A stretch of DNA of 64,000 nt from Mesorhabditis belari (GCA_958450365.1 CAUEEP010000922.1:434001-498000), one strand, 5' to 3'. Positions 1 to 15,927 are shown, counted from the stretch's first letter. The notes: generated by a model not told the origin, from the sequence alone. Made by a program: numbers and translations.

Positions 1-3899
<3,899 letters not shown>

Positions 3900-6767
3900 C
3901 GCTCGAATCTAAAAAAACAACATTATACAGTTAAAATGAACCGAGAACCCAATACAAATAACAAATGTGTACAAACTTAAACGCAACCGAGAAAACGCAA
4001 GAAGCAAATGAGAAAATTCTTTGAAAGAAAGCAACAGCTATCCTTTTTATACGTTTTCATCACAAAAAGATATTCAACAAGGAATCTACGGTAGAAAAGT
4101 GCATTTTAGTATTTTGACAGTTTTATTCTTTTTCGAAAAAGTTAGCTCGAATTTTGAACTTTATCAACAAGAAACAATTCTTTCACATATAATTTTACAA
4201 ATGAAAATGAATTTTGTGAAAAAGATCAAGTTTTAAATGAAAACATCAAGAAGTCTCAGCAACTCAATCCCAAGTTTTGAAATTTTTGAGGTGTTTTCGG
4301 AAAAATGCATACAACCATTTGTCTTTTTGCGCCCCATCAACTGAGCCAATGAAAAGCAACGAAAAAAGCTCTTCGTATTGTGACGTAGCCCTTTGAATAG
4401 AAAACGAAGCAACAGCCATTCATTAAAGCCTTTTCGGCACATTTTCTTCGAAACTTTTTTTTTCTCGTTCTTTTCAACGCTTACAAATTTGAGATGATAC
4501 TCCACTTTTCCTTATGATTCCACTTCGAACTTTGAAGTGGATTAACGAAAAATTCAAGAAGTTTAGGTTGATTTTTGTTTCGTTTTGTAACAGAGTAGTT
4601 TTAGCATCAATTATGCATGTAACCGTATCCAACAATCTTTGGATAAAGTTTTTTACAAACTGTACTTTCTTCAAATCCAATTTCAAATTCTTTAAGTCAG
4701 CGTATTTTGGCGGCTTTTCATTTCCAGAAAATGTCAAAGATTGAGCATGTCTTTGAACGCTTTTGTTTTTGCAATACGTTTTAAACATTATCAAACGAAT
4801 CGGAAGGTAAAATGACACTTAATTAGGCAAAATTTTGCTATTTTGGGAATCTTATGTTGGCTTGTCAAAAGATGACCCTGCGAACCGAAATTTTTCATTT
4901 TTCAGTTTCTGTTAAATATGAATCTTTAACCTTTAGGTAAATGTAAACTAATAAAAGTAAATTTAGCGCTGAAATGTTCATAACCACCAAAATTTTGTTA
5001 AATCCTCCAAAAACAAGTGCCGCGCCAAGCAACTCCTGACTGACTTTGAGGTTCTATAAAAGACAGAAAAGGTTTTTTCGTTAATTCTAAGAATCCAGCG
5101 TAGAAAAATATTTAAATTTTTTATTAAACGAAGCGTGAAATGATTGAACATCTGAGTGCTGGGTTGCACTTAAAATACCGAAGCTGGGTAATTATTGAAC
5201 AGTATCTATTCAAGGTATTCCCAAGTGTTTGGTCTTTTCATGATCATTAAAAACTAAAGATTAAAACTTGTTCTTTTCCAATGTTCTGTGTAAACTTTCC
5301 CCCCTCTTTTCCCATTTTCCACATGCTCATTGCCCATTTTACAGAACAGAACGGAGAGATTGTTAGATAGAAAATAAAAGATGTCTCTCATCCTAGCATT
5401 TCTTTCATTTTTCATCTTCTCTCACTCTATCACTTCATTATTTTTATAAAATCCCAAGAGAGAGAAAAATTGCATCACGGCTAATTTCTGTGGTTTTCTC
5501 TTTCGAAACTTTCCCTCGCCACTTTCAAATGGCATCTATTGATTCTCCATCAATTTTTTTACTCTTTTAACTCTCATAGACATAAATTATCCAGTTGAAC
5601 TCGGTAGTTTTGGCTTTCGACACTTTTTTCATATTCAAACTTGAAAAATCGATACATGCTTTTGTTCCTGGACACTCATTTTCTTCATTTTCTTCTTTTC
5701 TTCATCAAGCTTGTTCCCTTTGGGTTGAAACTCTTCAAATACAGTAGTTTACAATTCATTTATAGTATAGAGTAGTTGTACTTTTGTAGATAAATCCAAT
5801 GATCTCAAAGTCTCAAGGTCTAATGAAATCTCTCGAATCTCTGAAATCTCTCGAAACCCCATCAATCAACTATCAGATTCAAGCTTTCAAAATCTGTATT
5901 TTTGTTTTCCCAGTAGCCGCTTTTCTACTTTATAGACCTAACCTCCAGATGATAGCAATTTTTCCTTGACAAAGCGAAAATTTCTGTGTGGATCACACAT
6001 TTTCCTTTCTTTTTTCTTATCTCTCCCCTCTCCTGAAGCAGAATGGGAAGGAGTTCTTTTTTGGGAAAAATGGAGGAGTGAAGTGAAGTGAAGTGTCATA
6101 TGGCACGTATAAAAGAAGTGAAGAGAACAGTCTGTTCAGAGGGAAAATCAGAAAACAAGAGAGGGAACGACAGAGATCCTTATAAAAACTGAAGGAGTGA
6201 GGAGGACTAGTAGTGGGGATTGGTCATAACTGATAGAGCGTATTCGAAAGCTATAGTAGCAGGGTTGGTCAACTTTCCTGGCTGTACACTTCACCGCAAT
6301 ATTCCCAAGCCAATATTTTGTCTCCAAATATCTATAACTCACTAATCTCACTGTTCCTTTTCTTGAATTGTTTTACCGTTTTAAAACAAAGCTTATTTCT
6401 CCCAGATTCGCAAATCCCGTTCTCTCAAAGTTCGCCAGTGATCTCTTATAAACCTTCTGACTCAAATTGATAAGCTTTTTTTCTATTTCTAATCTCGTCG
6501 ACCCCTTTCAAACCTTCAGCTTTATCTCTAAAAAATTTCTTTCTTTTTTTAGAATATTTTCGGTAAACAAGGGTTTCATTTTTAAATTTTTTTTGGTTTT
6601 TACAAGTATTTTCTCATAACCAAAGCATTTTCTCATAACTATCCCTTTCAGGCGAACCATCGAGACGGGTATTTTCTAGCGAAAACGACTGTCTTCTAGA
6701 ACTTTTCCTATTCGATTTTTCTAAAGTATGATACAATAGCAAAAGACGATTCAACTCTTCACTCAAA
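3900..6767. other. Intergenic region between divergent mog-5 and uda-1
   Basis: No ORF here resembles a known protein or shows splice-site-bounded coding bias; the longest are about 115 codons and AT-rich. It must hold the 5' regulatory sequence of both genes. Visible local features are pyrimidine-rich tracts around 5280-5420 and a GAAGT direct repeat (about 6080-6095). I see no RNA gene. Confidence 0.6.
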
Positions 6768-9700
6768 ATGTTTTCTTCACTTTTCTTTTCTTCTGTGATT
6801 CTCGGGTTATCGAGTGCCTCTGTTTTGACGGATTTCCCACCGGGTTACTTCTGCTACACCGATGGACATTTGCATACGGTAAAATTTCAAAAATGCTCAA
6901 TTTTCCCCCCAATCTCTCTCAACATTCATTTCTTTTTTTTTCCAGGACGATCCTTGTCGTTTTTTTGCGGCGGTGATTGACGCGGGCTCAACGGGGACGA
7001 GACTCCATCTTTATCGGTTCGTTTTCGGCAAAAATTTTGGGGAATTTGTGCAAAAAATTTTGCAAAACTGCTTACAGATAGTTATTTTTTGTGAAAGAAG
7101 ACTTTATTCAAAAGATTTTTAAAAGAAAATTTTTCAGATTCGTTCACAACACTCTCCCACACAGTCTTCCATTTGTCACCGAGGAGGAAATTTTCAAAGA
7201 GGTAAAGGAAAAGGCAAAGTATCTCTAGAGACAAAATTTTCTTTTTTTATTTCTAAAGTATTGAAACTCAATGATGATCCTTCGTTGACACAAAAATGGT
7301 AGAAAAAAGCGGTGAAAACCGAGGGCAAATAGAGATCGAATCAATTCGTCTCTTCTCTTTTCGTTTTCCTTTCATTTCCGTTCGAATAATCAAAGTCACC
7401 GGGCCTTCTGTGTAAATAAAGATAAATAAAGTGTAAATAAAGATAGAATTTTTTAAGGATTAGTAAAAAACGTGAATAATCACGGGGTAGGAAGTGGAAA
7501 ATTTGTGGTCAATAGAAACAAAAACGGGGAATTTGAAACTAAAGCAATCAAATGAGGACCAAATGAGCTCAAAATTTGTAAGAGCATGTAGTTTTGGGTC
7601 CTCTTTCCGAATCCGACGTCAATTTTATTAGGAAGTTGTGTGATTTTTCGTAAAAGCAATACTTTAAAACCGGCCTCTTACCTTGAAAAAACCGGCCTCT
7701 TACTTTGAAAAAACCAGGACGTTTGTTTGGACTCTATGGCCAAGTGGTCTAAGGCGCTGGTCGCTGGTCAACGACCTGCACTGGTTGTTGGTTCGCCTTC
7801 CTCGACCGATAAATTTTCTAATTTTTTTCTGCAAAAAGTATTTTCTACTAGTTTCTACTAGTTTCTACTAGTTTCAAATAGTTTAATGGATTAGCTAGAG
7901 TGGGAACAGCTAGAGGAACTACAGCAATACTTTAAAATTACAGCACTCCTTCCAAAATAAGACTAACTATCTTTATATGAAGATGAAGCTACTTTCAGGT
8001 AAAACCGGGTCTCTCCGCTTTCCACGACAATCCAAAAGGAGCAGCACTTTCAGTAAGAGAACTCCTTGACAAAGCTCATGAAGAGATTCCACCGGAATTA
8101 TGGGAGAAAACGCCGATTGCATTGAAGGTAGGGATTGAATGATGGTTGATATTTAAATTATTTACATTAGCAAAGTCTGTTTAAAATCTCAAACCACAAA
8201 AATCAACGACAAATTTGCAGGCAACAGCCGGCCTTCGCCTTCTTCCAAAAGGTCAAGCGGACGCGATTCTTGAAGAAGTTCAAACCGAAGTCCTCTCATC
8301 GGGTTTCTTCCTCGCCGAGAATGCGGTTGAGATCTTGGATGGCCGAGATGAGGGAGTATTCTCATGGTTTACTTTGAATCTCCTTCTCAACACCTTATTC
8401 CAAAGTGAGTTTGCTTTGAATCTCGTTCTGAATACCCTATTCCTATTCCAATATCGAAATCTAACAATCAGAATGACATTTCCAGAATCGAACGGTCTTC
8501 CAGCTGATCCAGCTCCATCAAGAACAGTTGCTGCTTTCGATTTGGGAGGTGGAAGTACTCAGGTTTGTGCAAAAGATGAAAAACTATAAGAAAAAATATC
8601 CAAATTTCCTTTTCAGGTAACATTTTGGCCATCCGATGATTCGCTTTTCTACGAGAATCGCGAATATCGAAAGGATATCGATTTCTTCGACACCCATATG
8701 CACCTCTTTTCTCATAGGTGAGACTTTAATCTTTAATCTTTATTCTTTAATCTTTAATCTTCTTTATTTACACTTCTGCAAGTATGTTAGTTGCAAGACT
8801 CTCATACTTCTGCTGACTTCTGCTAGAATCTCAAGATTTACCGCCAGTTTTCAGTTTCCTCGGCAATGGTTTAATCTCTGCTCGACTTGGTGTATTGATG
8901 GGATCGACGAATCCAGAGCTACAGGTTAACATAATGAGTTGAGATTGAAATTTGATTGAAAATTTAGTCGGACGATCACTTGACTTCTCCCTGTATGCCA
9001 GAAGATTTCGAGATTCCGAACTGGCAATACGCGTTGAAATCGTGGAGAGTGAGGTGGGCAGAGTTGCACATTAAAACAGGATTCAAACAATTTGCAAAGA
9101 CTTATACTAGAGAAATGTTCAAAGAGTAAAGTTCAAAGAGTTCAAAGAGTATAATCCAAAGTATTTTCAGAGGAAATCCCGAATATTCTGAATCGAAATG
9201 CGCAACAGCTGTCCGATCATTCGTCCGTCAGAGCTCAATCGTTGAATTGGATTATTTAAAAGGTGAAATCAAAAAAAGATTCCTCTTTTTATCTAAACAT
9301 TTTAGCCAATTCAACATTTTCTCAGTTCGATGAGCTAAAAGGTTACTGACTGATGTTTTAGTTGTTTGCTGTTGTTTAAAAGAGCACGCTTTTTCAGTTC
9401 ATTAGTTAGCAATTTGCATGAAAATTAATGGTTTTGATTGGATATTTATAATTTGATAATCATTTCTAATAGACTTCTAATAGACTTCTAATATCTAGGC
9501 AAGCCAATCTACTTGTTCTCGTACTTCTTTGATCGAGCTCTCAACGCGGGGATTGTCAAAGATTCAAATGGAGGAAAAACGACACTCGGAGAATTCGAGA
9601 AAGCTGCGAAAATCGGTGAGTTTTTTTAAAGTCGGGTTGCTGACCGGGCGATTATCAAGCGATTCCCCCGACCCTCGATAACATGTCCTCGTGGCCGAAA

Positions 9701-10820
9701 GGTTAGTGCGCTTGGCTGGCAGGTCTTTAGGGGGGCTAGGTGGCGGTTGGTTCGAGTCCTGCCCTGGCCGGAGGTTTCAATTTTGCCAGAAATTCTTGAT
9801 AAAGTTTGTCAAATATCAGTTTAAAATTTCTCCAGAACGAGAATCTGGGTTTAAATCTGATTTTGAATATTTTAGAAAGCTTAACCATGTCACTTTTCAG
9901 CTTGTCACCGTGACTCATCTACTCTCAATCATGGGGCACATTGGCTTCCATGGTAAGCAGTAAAATAGAAATTGAAAACAAAATAAGATTAACAAAGCTA
10001 TCTACTTTATTAGCTAAAAACAGTTGATATCTTTAATTTGTAGGCAATGCATGGATCTTCTCTACATCCATTCACTTCTCAAGGATGGTTATGGATTCGA
10101 GAATTCACAGCCATTAGTGGTACTGAAAAAAAACTGATGAATTTTAAATGAAACAAATATTTTCAGTTAGCTAAAAAGCTGCGTGGGATGGAAGTGTCAT
10201 GGGGACAAGGATTAGCCTATTCACTTGTCAACGAGTTCCACGAAACGGCACTGCCCGATATTGGTGGTGAGTTTAGACTGACAAGGAAAGGTCAACTGGA
10301 TGTGTCATAGACCAATCGACGCAGAATTTCACGCTGATCATGATGATGCTTCTTTTTTGCTACGGAGCACTCGGGCAAAAATTATACGCGTTTAAAGTTT
10401 TGTAAGGAGTTTTAAAAATCAAGCCGCGACATTAGAACCGTTTCTTCTGCGGGCAGGACAGGTGACAGTGGCCGAGTGGTAGTGAGTTAGGATTCAAGCG
10501 AGTCACGGTCGCGGGGCTGTCTGGTTCGAATCCGGTGGCTTTTTGCTCTTTTTTGGTTATAGTTCCTGAAATTCTGTGTCGAATGGTCTATGGCTTTGGG
10601 CGGCATATCTTCCCTTGTGAATATTGAAAAAAACTAGATGGCAAAGATCCCATCTGTTAGATTTAAATATTCGATATTCAGCGTTTTATTCATTTAAATT
10701 AACCGAAGAATTTCAGGTGCTCAAATCAACGCGACCGGCTCGGTGCTTGTCGATCAATTCTTGACGATTCTGTATCAAAGAACCGATGATCTATTGAAAT
10801 ATTTGAATCTTATCTCTTAA
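6768..10820 (+). CDS. uda-1: Ectonucleoside triphosphate diphosphohydrolase, ENTPD5/6 class (UDPase)
   Basis: Hydrolyses nucleoside diphosphates, chiefly UDP/GDP, in the ER or Golgi lumen so that UDP-sugar import and glycosylation can continue. Fifteen exons join in frame to 477 aa: 6768-6878, 6946-7016, 7138-7201, 7999-8127, 8221-8404, 8486-8562, 8617-8717, 8855-8924, 8968-9053, 9171-9262, 9499-9615, 9901-9952, 10044-10119, 10167-10266, 10717-10820. The start is followed by a hydrophobic signal sequence (MFSSLFFSSVILGLSSASV). Apyrase conserved regions are visible: ACR1 IDAGSTGTRLHLYRF (exon 2), ACR2/3 KATAGLRLLP and DEGVFSW (exon 5), ACR4 FDLGGGSTQ (exon 6). VKPGLSAFHDNPKGAA and KTPIALKATAGLRLLPK match ENTPD5/6 rather than cell-surface ENTPD1-3, and no second C-terminal membrane helix is evident, which fits a soluble or signal-anchored luminal enzyme. 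Introns 3, 11 and 14 carry tRNA-like sequences. Confidence 0.93.
7730..7815 (+). tRNA. tRNA-like sequence (degenerate) in uda-1 intron 3
   Basis: A perfect polymerase III A-box match TGGCCAAGTGG begins at about 7737, followed by a hairpin with stem GGTCG/CGACC and an 8-nt loop, then a weak B-box (GGTTCGCCTTCC). The acceptor arms do not pair. It looks like a decayed long-variable-arm tRNA or a tRNA-derived SINE head; a functional tRNA is unlikely. Confidence 0.4.
9685..9772 (+). tRNA. tRNA-like sequence (degenerate) in uda-1 intron 11
   Basis: A-box-like TGGCCGAAAGG (about 9692) and a perfect B-box GGTTCGAGTCC (about 9749), spaced as in a long-variable-arm tRNA. The putative acceptor 5' strand GTCCTCG has no clean partner and the anticodon arm is not convincing. 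Same strand as the host gene. Probably a pseudogene. Confidence 0.4.
10462..10537 (+). tRNA. tRNA-like sequence (degenerate) in uda-1 intron 14
   Basis: Perfect A-box TGGCCGAGTGG (about 10469-10479) and B-box GGTTCGAATCC (about 10523) at tRNA spacing, followed by a short T run. The acceptor strands GTGACAG and GGCTTTT do not pair, so this is more likely a tRNA pseudogene or SINE fragment that may still bind TFIIIC. Confidence 0.4.
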
Positions 10821-13800
10821 AATTTTCAACTAATTGCTTTAATTTATTTGATAGAATGAAATTGATATGCTTTTTATGCTTCTTTCAAACATTTCCCTAA
10901 TCATTCTCTTTCATTTTTCGCTTCAGTTTCGATTCATTTCATTTATTTCATTTATTTCCTTCATTTCACCGTAAATCTTCTCTGTGATATGCATTTTGAG
11001 GTAAAAAATTCCAGCTCATATCGGTTAGATTGCGGATTTTTGTTTGAGATTTGATCAAAATACGTGTCTCGTTAGGCCAAAATTTCGAAAACATTGACAT
11101 TACTTTGTTTTTTTTTCTTTTTTGCGAAATTTATCTAGAATTTTATGTTCCGGATTCTCAAATACGGGAAAGTTTGTGTGTTTTTTTGTGTTTTGAGTAA
11201 ACGATATTTCTCAGAAATATAAATGCAAATCAACTTTTGATTGAACACTTCTGGAATTCGAGAAGTGATTCGTTGAAAGATTGAAAGAAATAAAAAGAAA
11301 GAACGATTGAAAAGTGGAAAAAAAAGTATTGGCGATTATTTTGATACAAAAGGAAGATGGTTAAGAGAAATATTCGAGAAGTACTTTGAAAAACATGAAT
11401 GCTTTCAAAGTTAACTTTCAAAACTGCCGCTTTCTTGTCGCTTTTTTGAAGTAATGCACAGAAAACTCGGCCAGAAAGCTCCGGTTTTTATAATCTTGAT
11501 TTATACCCAATCTTTTTTCCTCTTTCTTTTTATCCTTTTCTTTCGCATTCTTTGTCGGACACAGATCTGACAGTTCTCTTTGATAGAAAGGAGAGCTGTC
11601 CTCTTCCCTGTCCTCTTCCCCCTGTCCTCTTCCCTGTCCTCTTCACTGTTTCATTCACTGTTTACCCCTTCACACCACAACAGATGAGTGAGACCAAAAT
11701 ATGTAAAAAGAGAAACAAGTATAGATAGACAAGAGACAAAGATTCCTCTCTTCAATTAGCTATAATTCTTTTTGTTCTTGATTTTCTCGTTTTCTTTATC
11801 ACAATGTGTTTTGATTCCTTGGATTCATTGGAGACAATTCATTGGAGTTTGATTCATTGGAGACAAACCTTAATTACTGGGGTATTCAAGAATGACTCGA
11901 AAATCAAAAAAAAACTCCCTTATTCGCTTGTTGAGCAAATTTTTGTCATTCTTATTGTTCTTATAGTAATGATTAGCTAATTGAAAAGCTCAAAAGTTAG
12001 CCTAAAATATCTAAATGAATATCTAAACCTAAAATCTAAATCTAAATCTAAATCTAAAATCTAAACCCAATATGTAAACTCTTCTTTTCTTGAAAATCGT
12101 AACTCCACTTTTCCGGAAAATCCCCAAAATTGGGTGAACCATTCAGTTTTTTTGGCTCCAGCCCAAAGACGGGAATTCTTAGCGGGAAAATGGGGAGAAG
12201 AGTGGAGAAAAAAAGTGGAATGAATGCAAAGATGAACGGTACCTGGTTGTGCCTTTCCCCCATTCCCCAATTCTCCCCTTTCCTTAGCTAAGGATCGGGC
12301 CGAAAAAGAATTTCCCGCGAATTCCCGCGCGCCCTTCACCTCTCTTTTCTTTTGTGTTCCCCCCTAAGGCTCTGGATCGCCGCCAAGTCACGTGTTGACC
12401 CACTACACACTATCCACCGATCAGAGCCAATTGCTTGAAATGTCTCCAATCATAGCTACAAGCTCTAGATTTGGAAAAATTCTTTTTTGATCAGAAGGAA
12501 TCATTCTGTAGTTGAAAAATAGGTTGATTGGTTTTGATTGGTAGATCTCTTTAGATTGGTTTTGATCCAAGGCATCTTTGGCTATGAGACAACTCGATAT
12601 AACATTCAGTTCACATACAAAATCTTCTTCTACATCTCAAAAGACTCACTTCTAAAAGCAAAATGCTTTCAAAATCCCAAAATAACCAATCTCCTTGAAT
12701 CTTTTTTTCCTTCAAAGTCGTGCATCCCGGGTTTCCTCTCTTTTTCTTTTCCTTTTCTTTTCGTTTTCTTTCTTTTCTTTCCCTCACCATTCTCCCCAAA
12801 TCAAAAGGAATGGTCATTCAAAAAAGTTCGAAAAGATTTCCTTCTCTTCTCTTTTTCTTTGAATGACCCATTCTGTGTCCATTCACTTTAAAAAAAGACA
12901 CAAAAGAGAACTGAAATCGGTAGACGGACACGAGAAGAATCCCTTCGATCTTTCAACACACACACGGGAATTCTCGTGCTGGGGACCGCCAGGAGGGTCA
13001 TTCTGGGGGAATTCGGTGATCTTCCCCTTTTTTTTTGCTCTTTCAAGTGCTCTCATTTTATCAAAAAAACAGATGCTGATCAGCTGATTTGTTGGGGAAA
13101 AGATTTACTGTTTGGTGACCTCATTTCTTTTCTTTTAAGATCAAATATCCAATGTTTAATTTGCTCTCACCTCCATTGCTCTTACATTGTCCATTATCTG
13201 TTAATCTGTTAATGCCTGTCAATGTCTGTTAATTTGCTCTTACATTGCCCATTGTCCACTTAATTCTCATTGTCCTCATTGTCCAGTTAATTCACAGCAA
13301 TTCCTCTCATAGCATAGCATTTTTCTGATTAACAATCACCAAAAAAAAAACAATAACAGTTCGGATTATTATTCAAAAAGTCACAATAATATTTTGCTTA
13401 GTCAACTAAACAACCAGTGAACAGATTATGCAAATTTCTGGGGGTATCTCAAAAAATTGGAGAGTGAAAAGGATTCAAAAGATTTTCAAGGTCAAAACTC
13501 TAAATTAAGAACTCCAAACTGACTCTTAAGAACTCTAAATTAAGAACTCTAAACTAAAAACTCCTTTCTTTACCTTTCCCTTTAAAATTTTTCTATCAAA
13601 ATCGTTTACCTTTTGCGTGGAATCTTCGCAAACAAGCCTTTCCTTTTTCAATTCGTTTTTTGGTTGGAATTTCTATTTTTATCCCTCTATCTTTCTATAT
13701 TTGCACAAGTTTTGCCCCGATTTTCTCCACATTTGTCAACTTTTGTGAACTGTCGACTTTTTGGGAAAAGTTAGAAAGTGAATGAGTAGGAGTTGAAATG

Positions 13801-13852
13801 AAAATTGAATTGGAAAATGAATGAGAATGATTTGATTCGCTAGATCACAAAT
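10821..13852. other. Gene-free region downstream of uda-1
   Basis: No coding segment recognised. It contains the likely uda-1 3' UTR, (CTGTCCTCTTCC)-type repeats at about 11598-11645, an ATCTAAA-type repeat at about 12005-12065, and long polypyrimidine tracts (about 12720-12870). ORFs here (up to about 115 codons) are low-complexity Phe/Ser/Lys-rich and look like chance. Confidence 0.6.
12005..12065. repeat. Short tandem repeat, unit close to AATCTA
   Basis: Repeated TCTAAA/ATCTAAATCTAAATC units, six or more copies with minor variation. Confidence 0.7.
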
Positions 13853-14018
13853 GGGTGTGCGTACCTTTCCCGTCTCTCGTAAGAAAAAGCGGCACCTGGC
13901 ACACTGCCGCGCATTGACAGGCCGCTTTCAGCCCCTCAGCCGGTTTGATTACCCAAGTTTTGCGAGTTCCAAAATTGTGCCTTCCAAAAGTGCGCATTTA
14001 CGCTAAACAGAAAAAGCT
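13853..14018 (+). repeat. Dispersed repeat, copy A, containing a spliced-leader-like 19-mer
   Basis: Aligns by eye with the complement of 15750-15899: both have a GTGTGCGT start, a GAAAAA then CGGCAnCTGGCACACT block, then an SL1-like 19-mer (here GGTTTGATTACCCAAGTTT, one change from the nematode SL1 core), then AAAGTGCGC followed by an A-rich stretch ending AGC. Here GCGGCA and TGCCGC can form a stem. The SL-like part is 13942-13960. No clear splice donor follows it and no Sm site is obvious, so it is not called as a functional SL RNA gene. Confidence 0.55.
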
Positions 14019-14023
14019 GTGTT

Positions 14024-14085
14024 TGTCCCACCAAATTGTCACTAAATTTCTAAAGGGTAGAAATTTAGTGACAGTTTGTTGAGAC
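14024..14085. repeat. Inverted repeat, about 29-nt arms
   Basis: Arms (14024-14052 and 14058-14085) share a perfect TGTCACTAAATTTCTA core and diverge slightly outward (TTTGTCCCACCAAAT versus GTTGTCTCAACAAAC in complement). Loop of about 5 nt. Likely a tiny MITE; it starts directly after the SL-like repeat copy A. Confidence 0.6.
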
Positions 14086-14809
14086 AACTTAACTTATTTT
14101 CTTTGATATTTTTCAAAAGTAACATTAATGCACCGAAAGTTTGGCTGATTTCCCGTCTGTGTGATGGTTGATGGTTGATGGTTGACTCGGAGGAGAATTT
14201 CGGAATTCAGCTTCACTCCAGATTCAGCTTCACTTTTCAATTCAGCTTCACTCCAGTTTTGTGTATTCAGCTAAAGCTTGTAATTTTCATCAAAGCTTTC
14301 AATTTCCATCAAATTATTGTAATTTTTAGAAATCAACAAGCCATTCTCACAACTCTTCAACCTAACTGATATGCCAAGGTGTAGAATTGTTGCAGAAAAC
14401 GGATAGAGCTAAGAATTGTTGATGAATTGAGTCAAATACTTGTCTTGTTTCATTTCCGCACATCATTTCTCTTTTTTTTCTCAAAATCTTGTGGGGGGTT
14501 ATGTGTATTCAGCTGTTGTTCTGTTTTTCACTTTTTCAATTCTCCGTCGATCTCGTCAGTCACAGAGACAAATATTGGCCTTATCCCTGATCGGATCCAA
14601 TGATTCTCCTCCACATTTGGCATTTGAACCGGCAGTCTGACGGGGAATTTAGTGACGAAGTTCAATGAAAAGAAAATTTTAACCAATTCTGATTTTTCTA
14701 TAAAAGCATTGTATTGGTTTCGTTTTTTTGAATCTATTGTAATTGAAATCTATTGTAACTGCTAAACGTTTTATTTTCAGTTTTAAAATCCAAGCTTACA
14801 AGCTTGAAA

Positions 14810-14862
14810 GTGCTTTACTTGCTTTACTTGCTTTACTTGCTTTACTTGCTTTACTTACAATT
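14810..14862. repeat. 9-bp tandem repeat (TTGCTTTAC)n
   Basis: Five near-perfect copies of TTGCTTTAC in a row. Confidence 0.85.
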
Positions 14863-14965
14863 GAAAGTGCTTTATCTAATCCAGAACTGTACTCTTTCGA
14901 TCGAATTCCACAAGCCTTTTCATTCCAAATTCGTTGATTGTCCCTTTAATGCTTAGACTTACCTA

Positions 14966-15197
14966 CAGTACTGGACAATGAAATATGATATTTGAAAAAG
15001 ATCGTCACTTTCGCGCGTCTGTAACTCCCTTGTCTTTGAATTTAAACTATTAGTGCTATGCATTTTCTGAAAGCTCTTTTCAAGGGCTACACAATGGTAA
15101 TATTAATATTTAGAAATACGGTAAAGACAAGGGAGTTACAGACGCGCGAAAGTGCGAAAGTGTTTTTTCAAATATGATATTTCATTGTCCAGTAGTG
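14966..15197. mobile_element. 232-bp MITE with long terminal inverted repeats and TA target duplication
   Basis: The left end CAGTACTGGACAATGAAATA and the complement of the right end (CACTACTGGACAATGAAATA) match nearly base for base, and the inner arms (CACTTTCGCGCGTCTGTAAC then TCCCTTGTCTT) are also inverted copies, so about 75 nt of each arm pairs. TA flanks both ends (14964-14965 and 15198-15199). This fits a Tc1/mariner-related nonautonomous element. No coding capacity. Confidence 0.85.
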
Positions 15198-15616
15198 TAT
15201 CTCAATCAGACTCCTCAATCCCATCTCCATCCTTATTTTACCGAATTCTATTCCCGATTTTTGATTATCTAGAGAGAACAGAAATAAATGATTCCCGATT
15301 TCCCATTTTCCAAAAACGAACGGTCCATTTCCCTTTTCTTTTTCTTTTTCTTTTTCTTTTCAATTTCTCTTTTCCATCAAAGAGATCTCTCTCGAAATTT
15401 CCATACAAATTTGAGGGAATTTTCCCATTTCTTTCCCCTTTATTTTCCTTTAAGTGAAGAAAAAGACAACAAAAAGACAACGACACTTGATTTTTTTATC
15501 CTTTATTCACTTGTTCGTTTCGAGGAAAACAAAATTATTGTTTTCCTTGGAAATCTTATTGAAAAGCTGGTTTTCAAATTTTTCAATTGTTCTTTTGCTC
15601 ACTTACAATGTTGTTA

Positions 15617-15714
15617 CCGTATTTTCTGTAATAGTAGTGCGCACTACTATTTTTTCAACCCCCCTCCAGCCTGCACCACTATTATAGACTGCACTACTAT
15701 TACAGAAAATACGG
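15617..15714. mobile_element. 98-bp MITE-like inverted repeat (CCGTATTTTCTGTAATAGTAGTGC ends)
   Basis: Left end CCGTATTTTCTGTAATAGTA, running on into GTGC, is mirrored perfectly by the right end (15691-15714). It shares the CGTATTTTCT and AATAGTAGTGC modules with the element at 15928-16145, so the two are one family. Confidence 0.8.
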
Positions 15715-15749
15715 CAATTAGAAATTTTTTTATAAAACATACCCATTTT

Positions 15750-15899
15750 CCGCTTTTTTTGCGTTCACATAAACGCGCACTTTCAGTCACACTAAACTTG
15801 GGTAATTAAACCGACCGAGATCGGCTCAAAGCGACTCTATTAGAGGTAGTGTGCCAGATGCCGTTTTTTCCTATGAGAGACATCAAAAGAACGCACACT
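15750..15899 (-). repeat. Dispersed repeat, copy B, containing an exact spliced-leader-like 19-mer
   Basis: On the minus strand, 15812-15794 reads GGTTTAATTACCCAAGTTT, identical to the first 19 nt of nematode SL1, followed by AGTGTGACTG. The surrounding 150 bp aligns with copy A at 13853-14018 in opposite orientation. A GT donor could lie right after the SL-like part (A|GTGTGA), but no convincing Sm-binding site follows. It sits between two MITEs of one family. Functional SL RNA, SL-bearing retrocopy and chance inclusion in a repeat are all open. Confidence 0.55.
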
Positions 15900-15927
15900 C
15901 ATTAGTTTAAGAAGTCTCTCGATAATA

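Noticed and set aside
4233..4818. 90- and 114-codon minus-strand ORFs upstream of mog-5
   Set aside because: Lys/Phe-rich, no domain, overlap one another and a plus-strand ORF; composition effect.
15152..15809. Overlapping Phe-rich ORFs of 77-173 codons
   Set aside because: They run through a polypyrimidine tract and two MITEs, which explains their length and composition.
15794..15812. Calling a functional SL1 RNA gene
   Set aside because: The 19-mer is exact, but the following sequence lacks a clear Sm site and the three-stem SL RNA shape could not be confirmed by eye; kept as a repeat and a finding.
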